Below, one piece after another: positions 36,110 to 47,431 of a stretch of 64,000 nt of DNA (its first letter is position 1; each line of letters begins with the position of its first letter). The stretch spans positions 55,042,141 to 55,106,140 of the forward strand of contig NC_079203.1 in NCBI RefSeq assembly GCF_026745355.1, read 5' to 3'. The position numbers were made by a program, and so were the translations under genes. Source of the stretch: Beta vulgaris subsp. vulgaris. Its lineage: Eukaryota > Streptophyta > Magnoliopsida > Caryophyllales > Amaranthaceae. Below the pieces are notes generated by a model, which saw nothing but the letters and a program-made list of their open reading frames with translations, was not told the DNA's origin and ran no database searches.

Positions 36110-39100
36110 ATGGCGAAAATTAGGGATAGGACTGAGGATTTTAAGGATGCTGTTCGCCGTGAAGCCGTTTCTTTGGAGTACGATGAGGTATTTTCTCTCT
36201 CATCCTTTTTTTTTTTTTGATGAAATTGATAATTCTCTGGAATTCGGTGGTGTTTAATTAACCTAGATATAAGTTTGATTCCTTTTATTTTGATGTGTAT
36301 ATTGGAGTAACTTGAATTTGTATAAATGTAGAAACTAGAAAGTAGTTGTTTATGAAGTTTTTTAATTTTTGATGTGTTAGTCTAAAGTGGCTGCTATAAT
36401 GGCATCATTCATCATACACAAGCCTCGAGAAAGGACTCAATTCATGAAAGCTTCACTTAAAACAGTAAGTGAATCGTTTTTACCTCCATTGTATTGGAGT
36501 AAATTTGATTAGATGAAGATTTGGAGCTTATTAATGCTATTGTGTGCTGATTTTTTGTGGAATGATGGATTTGTGGCTTTTCTAGCTTGAGAGTATTGGA
36601 GAGTTGGATCAGTTTTTGATGAAACATAAGCGCGATTATGTGGATTTGCATCGGACAACGGAGCAAGAGAGAGATAGTATTGAGCAGGAAGTAAGTTCAA
36701 ACCTAACTGCAATTAGGAATTTCGTTAATTTTTGAATTCAATGACTTTGATTAGAGTGTTGATCTTGATGTTAACCTCATTCTTTAGCACAATAACTTAA
36801 GATATGTTTGATTTTCTTTGAGAAGTAACTTATTGGCAATGCTTTGGCTACTTGCATTCTAGAGCAAAGAATAAATTTTTTGTGATGTGTTGAATTTGTT
36901 CACTCTAGTAGGATATGCTGGAAGCTTGAATGAGGTGCACTAAGATTTTTGAAATTCATTAGTTTCTTTTATTTTTGAATTTTGTTTGCATCTGTTCTGC
37001 CTCTTTCTTATTTTCCTCCTGATTCGCATACAGTTTGTGACGGTAAGCAATTGGGCTGGTTACTGATTCAGCTTAAGAAAGAAACTTTTGTTTCTAGAAT
37101 ATTGTTGTAATTGTGGCAAATTCTGAACTGGAGAGGACATTAGAAGCCTCCTTCTTTCTTAGATAGGTATAGATAGAGAAGGACTTATTGACTTTTCAAT
37201 GTTGTCAAAGAGCTGACCTATGATTTTTTCGTGTTGTCGAATAATTATTTCTATGTAAAAGATGACTAGTGGTTGATTAATTTTGTTATGGACTGTATTC
37301 TTTTTAATTGTCTCTTTCTTTCAACATGGGATTGAATCATCCCCTGAGATGCTAAATGATTTTTCTATGCTAATAACCTACATATGATATGGAAGATCCA
37401 GTGCCAATCAGTGTTATTTATGTTATGATTAGTCTGTATAATGGCTTATTAGTTAATCATTCAAGACGCAAAACTCAACAAATTAATTGAGAAGAAATTT
37501 TAATTGATTATGAATTCTCTGACAAGTGGAAGTTATTTCTATGCAGGTTACTTCTTTTGTTAAACTATGTCAAAAGCAGATAGACGTTCTAAAAGCTAGT
37601 ATAAATGATGAAGAAGCCAACTCGAAGGGTTGGCTTGGTATACGAATGGCTTCCAATGCTGATACAATTGCGCATAAACATGGAGTGGTATGTATGAATT
37701 TCCAGGATAGTTTAGCTGTCTTTTAGCTAAGTATAGTCTTTCTTTACTCCGTTGCGTCTCTTTTATTGGGGATGGGTGCTTAGATTGGCGCCACGACTCC
37801 GTTCCTCTATGAGACTTGAAATGCATATTTGTATTCTTTTTCTAGTACGTGATTTGAGCTTTCTTGTCTGTGTTTGGTTAAAGATGTGTTGGTCATGTTA
37901 CCTGTAAGTGTAATCCGACAAGTAGAGAGATGATCAAAATATTTGAAGCTTGATGAAAATGAGAATGGGATGTTCATTTCAATTTAGTGTGCACCTGCTT
38001 GAAAAATGAGTTACCCCTATAACTATGATGCATACACTCTGACCTTATATGTGGACCTTTGGAGATACTCCTTTACACACCAGCTCTTTACTTCCTTACT
38101 GTGGCTGCCCAGTTTCCTTCTATCTGTGCTGTATGCCCAGATTTCCTGTTTATATCCTGTGCATTATGGGTTCACATCTTTGGTGTGTATCAGATCTAAA
38201 ACTACCTATGCTAAAGCAATTGCCATTCAAATCCTGTATGGTTGAGATTTTTCTTTCATTCACCAGTTCTCTACCTCCTTACCCTGGGTGCCCAGTTACA
38301 TACAAAGAATTCCTTGATTATCAGTGTAGTATGTAGCTTTCTTGTTTATGTCTTGTGCATCAAGGGTTCATTTCCTTGGTGTGTATCATATCTAAAATCT
38401 ACCTATCCTAGCTCAACTGCCATTCAAACGCTGTATTGTTGATCCACTGGATATCCTATTGCCAGTGAACCGTGTTCCTCCCTGCTGTCGGGTATGGTTT
38501 GATGTGAAATTGAAGATCAAAATTACTAGTTTTTCAATTCATGAACATACCACTCTATGGCAGTTGTTTTTTTTAGTTTGACGAAACTTACATAGTGGCA
38601 AGGTAAGATTTCCTATGGTAAATTTTGCTCTGAACTCTAATCGCAATGGTTCCATATGTAACTTTTATGTTTGCATTTTACTTTCCAAAGCAGAAATGCT
38701 TTTGTTTTCTGCACATTTCAATTGAAGCTTAAACAATCCTACAGGTTTTGATATTAAGTGAAAAGCTTCATTCAGTTACATCAGAATTTGACCGGCTGAG
38801 AGCTATACGGTTCCAAGATGTTCTGAATAGAGCAACGCCCAGAAGAAAACGAAACCGTATCCCTGAGTCAAGTGCAACAGACCACTTGAAATCAAAGCAT
38901 CTAGAGAATAAGGAACCTGATGAAGTGGAACCCAGTCCCCAAAGAGTCCAAGAGCAGCTTTTGGATGATGATACTCGTGCACTTCAGGTTATTAGTTGCA
39001 TATGCATTCTGATGTATTGGAAAGTATCAATGCACATTGTTTCTTAGTATATGTCTGTTGGTTGTCTTACACTTACATAGATTCCTGTGTAATGTAGGTG

Positions 39101-39799
39101 GAGCTGAGTAATCTTCTAGATGCAGCTCAACAAACTGAAACCAAAATGGTGGAGATGTCTGCACTGAATCACCTCATGTCTACACATGTTCTCCAGCAAG
39201 CCCAACAGATCGAGCATTTGTACGAACAGGTTTGGTTTTTTGATCGACAGACCTTAGACATTTTAAGTGCCTTTGGTTAACCTGAACAGTGAATGCAAAA
39301 AAACTCTATTAACCCATTGGGTAATCATGATACGGAATTTAATACTTAGTGGATTACAACTCAGGAATTACAGCAAATACAATTAATTTCTATTTTTATC
39401 TTATGTGGGTAATCCAGCTAGGTGTAGCTTTGTCCTTGGTGATTATGTATTGATCTACAGTTGAATTGAAACTACAAATGTACACAAACTTTCATCCTTC
39501 TAAAACTCTCTTGTACTCCCTCGGTAATTCTTTCTGTATTTCTTAAGTGCCATTTAATCATTATGATAGCCATCCTTATTTCAGTATAGTGTTAATACGA
39601 TTATCAGACAGAAACCTTGGATCTACATATAACCTGCCATGATTTGTGCTTGTAGGCAGTTGAAGCAACGCAAAATGTGGAGCTTGGCAACAAAGAGCTG
39701 TCTCAGGCCATACAGAGGAATAGTGGTAGCAGAACATTTCTTTTGCTATTTCTGATTGTACTTACTTTCTCTGTCTTATTTCTTGACTGGTATAACTAG
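36110..39799 (+). CDS. SYP81: ER-type syntaxin, SYP81/Ufe1 class Qa-SNARE
   Basis: Seven exons with GT-AG borders: 36110-36187, 36381-36464, 36586-36690, 37547-37687, 38745-38987, 39098-39229, 39656-39799. All exons are multiples of three and join to 308 codons plus TAG, against about 310 in Arabidopsis SYP81. SYP81 is the plant counterpart of yeast Ufe1 and animal syntaxin 18. It sits in the ER membrane by a C-terminal anchor and serves as Qa-SNARE in Golgi-to-ER retrograde traffic. The N-terminal RDRTEDFKDAVRREAVSLEY and ASFIIHKPRERTQF motifs are family signatures. The SNARE coiled coil covers about residues 219-282 (begins ELSNLLDAAQQTETKMVEMS), followed by a hydrophobic anchor (about 287-304) and a short DWYN tail. 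It appears intact with every splice site canonical. Confidence 0.96.
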
Positions 39800-41225
39800 T
39801 GTATGTAAATATCTGGTCCAACATTTGCAAGCTTATCATCAGTCATCATCACTCTAGAAGGTAGTCCTTGTTAATTTTTTCATGGAACTGGGACAGCCAA
39901 GATCTGTGCATGGTCATGACCAATGGTACCGGGGGTGTGAGACTAACAAATTCGACCAATATGACTTCAAATTGAGATTATTTTTCAGTCTGATCTTTTT
40001 GGTGTGTAATCATAATACATTAGCATGATAGAAATTAAATCCCATAAATGGAGTTTTTCTGTGTGCTGACGCTAACATTTGGAATCTCTTTAGACTCCTT
40101 TGCATGTTTGCTCATCATTGAAAGTTGTAAGTTAAGATGTTGAAGTTTATTCGTGTTGTGAAGGAAGTTCCTCATTCAGCTTATTACATCAAGGATACAC
40201 CACTTCTTTTAGAAGACGCTGTTGGCTTCCCTTTGACTGCTTGTCTACTTTTAAGGTACCTACAGGCTACATATCTCCGAAATCCCTTGCCCATGATGGG
40301 AAGATGTGGCATGTTTGTTCTCCTATCAAGCATACATAGGCTAAAGGTCAAAGCATTCGACTTTTGGAAGACATTTGTTAATCATTGAGTTTAGGAAGAC
40401 ATTCATCAACAATTGTAGTACTACTTGAGATAGGAAATGTTATACCTAAATGATTATTCTAATTGATTTGTTCATGCCACAAGTCGTGTCCCATGTACAC
40501 AACGTCCAGGCCACACATCTTGCCTCATGGAATTTGTTAAAAAAAATTTCCTCGTCGGAATTTTGTGCTGGTTGAAATTTTGGATTTGTCGGTATTGATA
40601 GGCGGTGGTGATGGCGAAGATGAGAGAGAATATGAATCCGATGAGGAGTTAAGTTGGAGTAAAAAAACAAAAAAAAAATATTGTAAGAGTATAATAGTAC
40701 TTTTAGAGGGGAGTTTGGACTATTTTAAGTAATTTGGGAGCAATGTTTAACAATCACCCTATATATCTCATTGGCCCTTTCACTTATCCTCGAGTTCCGT
40801 TAATTGAAGCTTTTAGATTAACCAAAGTCCAAAGAGATAGCAACAGAAGTCATGGCGTAAAGCAACAAGTGTTTGTTGAGATTCGTTCCCAAGTACTCGT
40901 CTTGAAGAGATGCCAAGCTTTTGTAGAGAACTTCAAAGAACCCTATCGTGTCTTTGGTTTAGTTTCATCAAGGAGTATGACAACATTTGCAAGCAATATG
41001 ATAGAAGGTGGAAGATAAAATACACAAGTTCTTTTAGATTAGCTAATTGTGTTCGTTTACCTTGTATATTAAGGTGTCAAAACATACACTTCTAAGTTCT
41101 AATTCCTAAGATGACAGTATTAGCTTCAGCAAAACATCATAAACATAACAGTACCAAAGGTCCAAAATACAACTTATAGATTAGCTAATTAAGGTAGGAA
41201 ACATCTGGATTTTAGAACAACACAC
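39800..41225. other. Spacer between syntaxin and DUF674 array
   Basis: No recognisable gene. Open frames at 40,137-40,388 and 40,734-41,018 have no detectable family, but the latter region has more coding-like composition than its surroundings and could be a captured or decayed gene fragment. Confidence 0.4.
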
Positions 41226-41919
41226 TTAGATCTGAGTTCCGATAAGGAAGACAGAAGTCAGCACAGCTTTCGTCTCCAATGACGCTTTCAGTATTGCCAA
41301 TCCCTGCATAAACATAGTAGTAGTTTGCATTAACATAAAATCAAGCTAAAAAAGATTAAAAAGAACAAAAGACCACCAATTTATTACCTCCTTAAAACCA
41401 ACTCGAACCTCTTTTTCCTCCAAGCAAGAGACATCCTTAACATTAAACTTATTGATTAGAGTAATCCCTGAAGTGGACATAGGTTTCACCTCCAAGTTAT
41501 CCATCAACATATAAGTCACCATCCCCTTCACATATCCTCCACTCGATCCGCTGCTCGACAACGTCGTATTTGTCGAACTTGTTGTTGGCTTGACAAACTG
41601 TATTGGGGAGTTCATGATTCCATTTCTATAGGCACTCTGACACTTGGGACACTTCATCTCTAACCCTTCATCGTCAGTGAAGTAGTTCCTACATCCACTT
41701 GAAAACCTATAGAATTGTTTTGGAGCATCAGTAGTTTTTGGAGCCTCATTAAGTGACAACAAAGAACATTAACAGCTGTTTTAGGATTCAGAACTGAATC
41801 TTTGTTGAGAATTGAGTTGAAGTAGTGAGAGTTGAGAGATTTAGCACTTTCGTAGAGGTCTCCAAGACAATCCACCGTGTTTTTCTGAGTTAGGAGTTTG
41901 ACAACAGTTCCAAGAGGCA
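41226..41919 (-). pseudogene. DUF674 gene A, 5'-truncated and frameshifted
   Basis: Exon 1 remains from 41,919 to 41,388 and exon 2 from 41,303 to 41,226, joined at a phase-0 GT-AG intron. The protein text starts abruptly at MSLPLGTVVKLL. It runs through YESAKSLNSHYFNSILNKDS and the C-terminal half (SGGYVKGMVTYMLMDNLEVK), and ends GLAILKASLETKAVLTSVFL. About 30 N-terminal residues are missing where the TRIM/LTR-like sequence abuts at about 41,920. A single base is missing near 41,771: NPKTAVNV should continue into LLSLNEAPK, but the C count is one short. A Cys pair (CPKC) is retained. DUF674 proteins are plant-specific and of unknown function. With two independent lesions this copy is probably dead. 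Confidence 0.88.
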
Positions 41920-42505
41920 ATGACATCAACAGCCAGCGTGACAAAAAGGTCACGGGTTCGAATCTCATCCACCCCTCCTTTCTCAGTGGAATATTTCACG
42001 CCAGGTATGAGGGAGGCCTGTGCTACATCCACACTTCAAGCCCAAAAGGCTCTTGCGTGAGGGGGAGTGATAGAGTATAGATATATTCCTGGGGCCTCAA
42101 CCATCAGCTTAAGCTTTTGGTTGAGTTGGTCCTTTAACATGGTATCAGAGCCAGACCCACAGAGGGTCCGTTAATTTATTCTAGGCCAATTGAAAAAGGG
42201 ACCTCACATGTGAGGGGGAGTGTTGAAGCTATGATGTATAGCACACACCACATGTGAGTGTCCCACATTGATTAAATAAAAGAGATGGGTTCACTTTATA
42301 ATGCAAAGGGGTTACTCCCCTTATTGCATATGGTTTTAAGGTGGAACCTCCTTTGTATTGTGAAGTGGACTCTCTCTCCTTGTAATGGGTGCGGCCCAGG
42401 CCCATATTTAACAGGGATCACATTATCTTTCTCTTCCTTACTTTTAAAGTGCCTAGCACTCTAACCCAAATTAGGTTGACCTAATAAAGGTATGCATTTG
42501 ACAGA
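41920..42505 (+). mobile_element. TRIM/LTR-retrotransposon-like remnant
   Basis: Contains TGGTATCAGAGCC at 42,140-42,152, the primer-binding site for initiator Met-tRNA used by many plant LTR elements, just after a short LTR-like segment ending TTTAACA (42,068-42,139). GTGAGGGGGAG polypurine tracts precede TGATAGAG (42,068) and TGTTGAAGC (42,221), where LTRs would begin. No gag-pol is present, so TRIM is the likely class. The parts look rearranged or nested, not one clean element. The TGTTGAAGC segment is related to 56,866-57,058. The insertion borders gene A, and no sequence matching that gene's missing N-terminus was found beyond it. Confidence 0.65.
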
Positions 42506-42836
42506 GCTTTTCATCTTATCTATCAATATATTATAGCGATATAATTAGATACAAATTACAATATTAAGCATGCCGATTTTGCAATAATCATTCTTAAAAC
42601 ACTTCTATTACCAGTCCTTACAAAAAAAGGTAATTTAATCCATTCCCTAAACATAGAAGTGTAGAACTACAGAACAATCGGACAATGAGAAGATGAAAAC
42701 TAAGCTCACGTACAGCGCACAGTTGGAACTTTGCATGGAAAACAAAATACAAAAGCTTTTTCTTCAGATGAAAGAAGTAGAAAAGCTCTTAGCAAAATAT
42801 CCAATAACAGCATGCATGCCAGTAACTAGAAAGAGC
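42506..42836. other. Spacer between DUF674 genes A and B
   Basis: AT-rich. No DUF674 N-terminal sequence is found here, which argues that gene A's 5' part was deleted and not merely displaced. Confidence 0.5.
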
Positions 42837-43764
42837 CTACTTCTTGTTCCAAAGGAAGACAGTACTCAGCACAGTCTGGCTCTCCAAAGACGCTTTCAGT
42901 AAATTTAGTCCCTGCAAAAACAAACACCATACTAATACTATGACTATCGTCGAAGAGCGTAAGATCATCTCATCATCAAAGAGATATAGTACCCCAGCTA
43001 CTATATATAATACTACCTCTGTTTTTTTTAGTTGCAACGATTAGACATTTTCCCTCTCTACTTTATGTCAAACCGTTACAACTAAAAAAAACAGAGGTAG
43101 TATATACTTCCTCCGTTCCATAACAACCGAACATAAGAATTGGGTATAAGATTTAATAAACATTACTTTCAAATGTCAAAAAGTCATAAAATATTCTTGT
43201 CATTTTGTCATTTTTTTTCCATTTAAAATATGTTTCACTTATTATAAAACGCAAGAAGGAATAGACTATAGAGTGGCGTTATATTACCTCGTTACAACCA
43301 ACTTGAACCTCTTGTTCAGTCAAGATATCAAAATCAATAACGATGGACTTAATGAGAGTTGCAGACATAGGCTTGACCTCCAAATTATCCATCACAATAA
43401 AAGATATTGCTTCTTTGACAAATTTTCGTCCATAACTGGGATAATTAGTAGGTTGCAGACTTGCTTGCTGTCCACTTCGACCTTCATAACATGATAACAA
43501 AGGAATAACAACATTAGTTCTTGGCTTTAACGCCATACCTTTGTGGCTATCGGACTCGAAGCAACTAGGACTGAGAGCTTCAATGCTGTGGTACAGTGCT
43601 CCAATGCAACCAACCTTGCTTTCATTATGCTCTTTTAGGAGTTTTGCAACGATTGAAAGCGGTAATGATAGCATGTCGAGGATGAAATCTATAAATTCTT
43701 TGCCTGCTTCAGCAAATACAACCTTTTTATTCTTTGTGTCTACAAATATCTTCAAACTCACCAT
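42837..43764 (-). CDS. DUF674 gene B, intact short form
   Basis: Exon 1 43,764-43,288 and exon 2 42,911-42,837, phase-0 GT-AG intron, 183 residues. It begins MVSLKIFVDTKNKKVVFAEA and continues with EFIDFILDMLSLPLSIVAKL, the SIEALSPSCFES region, IVMDNLEVKPMSATL, and the terminal exon GLNLLKASLESQTVLSTVFL. These are the standard DUF674 landmarks in order. Compared with D and E (228 and 252 residues) the middle is short and lacks the CxxC pair. Function is unknown for the family. A TATA-like box lies about 70 bases upstream. The intron holds two MITEs (43,013-43,100 and 43,107-43,261). It reads as intact, but the missing middle may mean altered function. Confidence 0.85.
43013..43100. mobile_element. 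Small Stowaway-like MITE (CTACCTCTGTTTT family), copy 2
   Basis: An 88-bp near-perfect foldback with termini CTACCTCTGTTTTTTTTAGT and its complement, flanked by TA. It lies in the intron of DUF674 gene B. Confidence 0.88.
43107..43261. mobile_element. Degenerate Stowaway-like MITE
   Basis: The left end CTTCCTCCGTTCCATAA pairs with the right end TTATAAAACGCAAGAAGGAA, with TA on both sides. It sits directly after the 88-bp MITE in the same intron. Confidence 0.65.
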
Positions 43765-43828
43765 ATTTTCTTGAAAATTTATTAGCAGTTTTACAATTCT
43801 GAATGAATATTGTAAAGCTTGTGTTTTC

Positions 43829-43836
43829 CTTTTATA
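43829..43836 (-). promoter_or_regulatory. TATA-like box of DUF674 gene B
   Basis: On the minus strand it reads TATAAAAG, about 70 bases upstream of the ATG at 43,764. Position and sequence suit a plant core promoter. Genes C and D have equivalent boxes about 100 bases upstream. Confidence 0.6.
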
Positions 43837-43856
43837 GAGTGATTGGTATGATATAA

Positions 43857-43915
43857 TTGGTCAGATACACGGTAGGAATTTATTGGGTTAGATACACGGT
43901 AGGAATTTATTGGGT
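43857..43915 (+). repeat. 27-bp tandem duplication
   Basis: The word GATACACGGTAGGAATTTAT followed by TGGGT occurs twice head to tail, just upstream of the gene B promoter. Confidence 0.85.
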
Positions 43916-44980
43916 CAGCATATTGTTGATGGGTTCCCTATGCAGAATGCAATCTAGTATGCAGTATTCTAGAACTTGCCTCTTCACTTTTTTGTTCTTT
44001 AAGAACATTTCAAACGTTGGTCCAGGAACTGTTTTCCAATATACCAGAAGAGAAAATCCTAATTCCTGACCCTGTCGACAATACAAGATTCTATTTGGGG
44101 ATAATATATAGAGACGATAGGAAAATAGAGGAAATCGTGTAATTTTTTTGATTTGATTGAATTTTGAAGTGGAAATTTTTTATATAATAATTATGAATTT
44201 TGATACTTTTAACTTATATCTAGTGTTATACTTATAAAAACCCATTTTCAATATATCCTAGATGGGATAATCAATTATGTGTCAACATTCTCAACAAGTT
44301 CATCATAAATCAAACAAATCCAAAATCAAAATCAAAATCAAAATCTTCTTGTGAGCATTGTGTTGGATGTTACTCCATCACAGGCACACGTACTTGTGCC
44401 AAATACGTGATGCAGTCCAAAACATAGCTATTTTCTCTGAAAATTTTCCTTGATTTTTGGCTAATAAAAGGTGTCTAATATAGCTCACACAATACTCAAA
44501 CACATAAGGTGTATCAAAAAAAATCTAGAGTTCGGGTGAAGAGTAAATATCAGTAGAAATTTTCTAATATGAAAAATCAAAAATAATGATTGAGGTTATT
44601 ACTAAAGAGTACAGACTTAATTAGGTTTTTGTATTTATTGAAAATATAGAAGGTTAAAGTTCCATAACAAAACAAATACTATACTATGAAACGGAGGGGT
44701 AGTGCTGAGATAGATTATCTAAAAAACTAATTGAGTACCAGTTATGACAAACGACTCATTAAAAAGATTGTGCAAAATTACATCATAGAAGTACGAAAGG
44801 CATAGAAGAACAAAAACAATGAGAAATCAAAAGATTATGCAAGATTACACCATGAAATGATGAAAGCCATAATAAAACATAGAACCTAAAACACCCAAAA
44901 TTAAAAATACGAACTGTGAGCAAGATAATATCATCAATTCATCATCCAACCGCAGCATGCCAGGAATCTGTAGGAGACAA
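43916..44980. other. Spacer between DUF674 genes B and C
   Basis: AT-rich and without a recognised gene or complete transposon. Confidence 0.45.
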
Positions 44981-45427
44981 TTACTTCGTTTCTTCCTTTC
45001 CAAGGAAGACAGTAGTGAGCACAGCTTGATTCTCCAAAGAGGCCTTCAGTATTGCTAGTCCCTGTCAAGTGTATGTCAACACCATTGTGATCACATCTTC
45101 TTATCTTTACAAATTACAATATATATATATATATATATATACCTTTACAAATCAATTATGCTTCAATTTCTATTAGAGTTTCGTATCAAGTCGAAACTCG
45201 AAACTTCAAGCTATGAAGCAAATCAGGTATTTAGTCATTCAAAGCGTCTTTTAAATATTTTATTTTAGAATAGCGAATAAATTTCATTGTCATAGACTTA
45301 GGCCTCCGTATTTTTGAATTGAGAGTTGAATCTATTTGAACTAAAATTAACTGAACTGAGTGAAACTGAATTGCAAAGAAAAACTAAACTGAATTGAAAT
45401 TAACTAAAAATAAATCCAAAAAAACAG

Positions 45428-45853
45428 GAATTTTTTCCTTGGATAATGCAAAATTGGGTTTTAATTCCCAAAATATGTCTCAAAAAACTAAAATTCCCTG
45501 CGTACCGTCCACGTAGCATGGCACGCGAGATTTTTTTTTTTTAGTAAAACCGCTACTTGCAGTAGCGGTTTACAAGTGTCGAGAATTTATTTTTTTTCAA
45601 CTTAGGTAAAACCGCTACTCGGAGTAGCGGTTTACAAAAAAAAAAAAAAAAAAAATTATGAAAACTGATATCTGCTTACCATATTTTGCACAGGTAAACC
45701 GCTACTACGAGTAGCGGTTTTCGTGGGTTAAAACAAAAAAAAAATAATTTTCTCGCGTGCCGTCCTATGTGGACGGTACGCAGGGAATTTTAATTTTTTT
45801 GGGCATATTTTGGGAATTAAAACCCACTTTTGCATTATTTAAGGAAAAAATTC
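45428..45853. mobile_element. MULE-like foldback element with three palindromes
   Basis: A 426-bp element whose termini GAATTTTTTCCTTGGATAAT and (complement) GAATTTTTTCCTTAAATAAT continue as an inverted repeat for about 100 bases, including TTCCCTGCGTACCGTCCAC. A 10-bp direct repeat AAAAAAACAG flanks it (45,418-45,427 and 45,854-45,863), a length typical of Mutator-like elements. Inside are three 25-bp palindromes AAACCGCTACT-NNN-AGTAGCGGTTT at 45,547-45,571, 45,609-45,633 and 45,696-45,720, with loops TGC, CGG and ACG. It is non-coding and lies in the intron of DUF674 gene C. Confidence 0.85.
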
Positions 45854-46325
45854 AAAAAAACAGGGGCTTACAAAAGAAAAATGCAATGTTTAAAACGAAT
45901 AAGGTACATAGTTACCTCTTTGCAACCAAGCGTAACATATTTCTCAACCAAGAAATTGAAATCCCCACCAAAGGACCTTATGAGGGAGATGGACATCGGT
46001 TTGACCTCCAAATTATCCATCACCATATAAGTTCCCCCTCCTTTCACAAATCCAGGATCCGAAAATGTCCATGATGATTGTGGGCTCAATTGACTTGGAG
46101 GAACATATTTTAAGCTAAACTCAGACGTCATTGAGCCAGTCTTGCAAAAGGGACAAACTGTCCCTCGGCGATCACTAACACGGTCAGGATGCTTATCACA
46201 CTTGTAATATGTTACTAGATAAGGGACATCATCGAGTGACAATAAAGGAACTTTAATAGCAGTTGGCTTCAGCACATAATCTGTGCTGATATCTGGCTGT
46301 AAGTGTTGATTATTGTAGATACTTT

Positions 46326-46593
46326 CAGGGCCGTTTTGGAGATTTTGGGGCCCCGGTTCTAACATGAAAATTGGGCCCCTAAATTTATAGAAAATAAAGA
46401 TCGAAGGTTAGAGTTCTAAAGATAGGAAATTGAAAATCTAAAGATAAATCTTTGACAAATTTATTAAGGGTGGGAAACAAGGGTGATTTCTTCAAATATG
46501 AAGTAAAATTTTCAAAATAATATAATTTGGGCCTTTATAATTTTGGGGGCCCTGTGCTGTTGGGCTCCTTGCACACCCTCATCTACCCCTCTG
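46326..46593 (+). mobile_element. hAT-type MITE, copy 2, inside DUF674 gene C exon 1
   Basis: A 268-bp element with ends CAGGGCCG and CCCCTCTG, flanked by a perfect 8-bp duplication GATACTTT at 46,318-46,325 and 46,594-46,601. An 8-bp duplication and CAGRG-type ends indicate the hAT superfamily. It closely matches 857-1,125. No coding capacity. Confidence 0.92.
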
Positions 46594-46885
46594 GATACTT
46601 TTATAGAGTGTTCCAAGGCTACCCACCATGCCTAATTCCTGAGTGAGCAATTTTGTGACAGTTGAAAGGCGCAACGACATTATGGAGAAGATGAAATCTA
46701 CAAATTCTTTCTCTGCTTCAGCAAACGCCACTTTGTTTGTCTTTTCGTTTACTAGGATCTTCAAATTCATTTTGGTCTCACTAGCCATATTGAGATAGAA
46801 CAACTACACTGATTAATGGTTATTAGCAGTTTTATGAACTCTGCTATAAACTAGCAAGGCGTAGATGTTAGAAAGATTGTCTTGG

Positions 46886-46893
46886 TATTTATA
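46886..46893 (-). promoter_or_regulatory. TATA-like box of DUF674 gene C
   Basis: Minus-strand TATAAATA in the context CTATAAATACC, about 98 bases upstream of the chosen ATG. It is nearly identical in sequence and spacing to the box of gene D, which supports common descent of the promoters. Confidence 0.6.
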
Positions 46894-46899
46894 GAGAAA

Positions 46900-47175
46900 T
46901 TATGTTGTTCATTAGTCAGTTTTGGCAGTTATTAAATATCGCCATTGCGCGATTGAGTTTCCTTAGGCGCTCTAGTTTATTTTGAAACTCAACAGCCAAT
47001 GTAATTGAAGTACGTTTTTCTATAATCATTAATCAATGTTGTACATTGCATAGAAATCGGAAGATGTTGAGATAGATATCCAAGGGTCTACAAAGGACAT
47101 TGATTGAGTGACCCTAAGGGTTGTCAACCCTTTTATTATTGAATTCTCATTGGTTAGGAATACATCAAAATATTA
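46900..47175. other. Upstream spacer of gene C
   Basis: No gene or repeat recognised. Confidence 0.4.
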
Positions 47176-47431
47176 CTCCCTCCGTCCCATAATATAGTGC
47201 TTGTTTCTTTTTTCACGGTCTCCAAAACGTAACTTTGACCTTTAATATCTCCAATTCCTTATTAATAAAAAATATAAAAAGTTGATATTATGAAACTACA
47301 CATTGAGACGAATCTAACAAGATCCTACATGAATATGTTTTTTTATATATATAAATGAGAATATTCGGTCAAAGATTTTAAAGTTTGACCACCAAAAATG
47401 AAATAGGCACTATATTATGGGACGGAGGGAG
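47176..47431. mobile_element. Stowaway-like MITE, 256 bp
   Basis: Termini CTCCCTCCGTCCCATAATAT and TATTATGGGACGGAGGGAG, flanked by TA (47,174-47,175 and 47,432-47,433). Confidence 0.92.

Larger units (their letters stand above)
44981..46788 (-). pseudogene. DUF674 gene C, interrupted by a hAT-type MITE
   Basis: Exon 1 runs 46,788-45,916 but contains the MITE at 46,326-46,593. Exon 2 is 45,061-44,981. The start is placed at MASETKMNLKILVNEK, with an alternative Met five codons upstream at 46,803. Before the insertion the text is standard DUF674 (EKEFVDFIFSIMSLRL, GSLGTLYKSI). After it come VPLLSLDDVPYLVTYYKCDK, a Cys pair CPFC, YMVMDNLEVKPMSISL and, in exon 2, GLAILKASLENQAVLTTVFL. The insertion introduces an early stop (after QRGR). 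Both sides of the duplication are in the same frame, so this is the only visible lesion. The intron (45,062-45,915) contains a MULE-like foldback. It may be a recently inactivated or allele-specific disruption. Confidence 0.9.

Noticed and set aside
40734..41018. 94-codon frame upstream of the DUF674 array as a gene
   Set aside because: Not recognised as any family, no splice context, and overlapped by another frame; left as unclassified spacer.
42140..42152. Cassandra-type TRIM with a 5S rRNA promoter
   Set aside because: The primer-binding site fits, but no 5S rRNA sequence is recognisable in the LTR-like segments.
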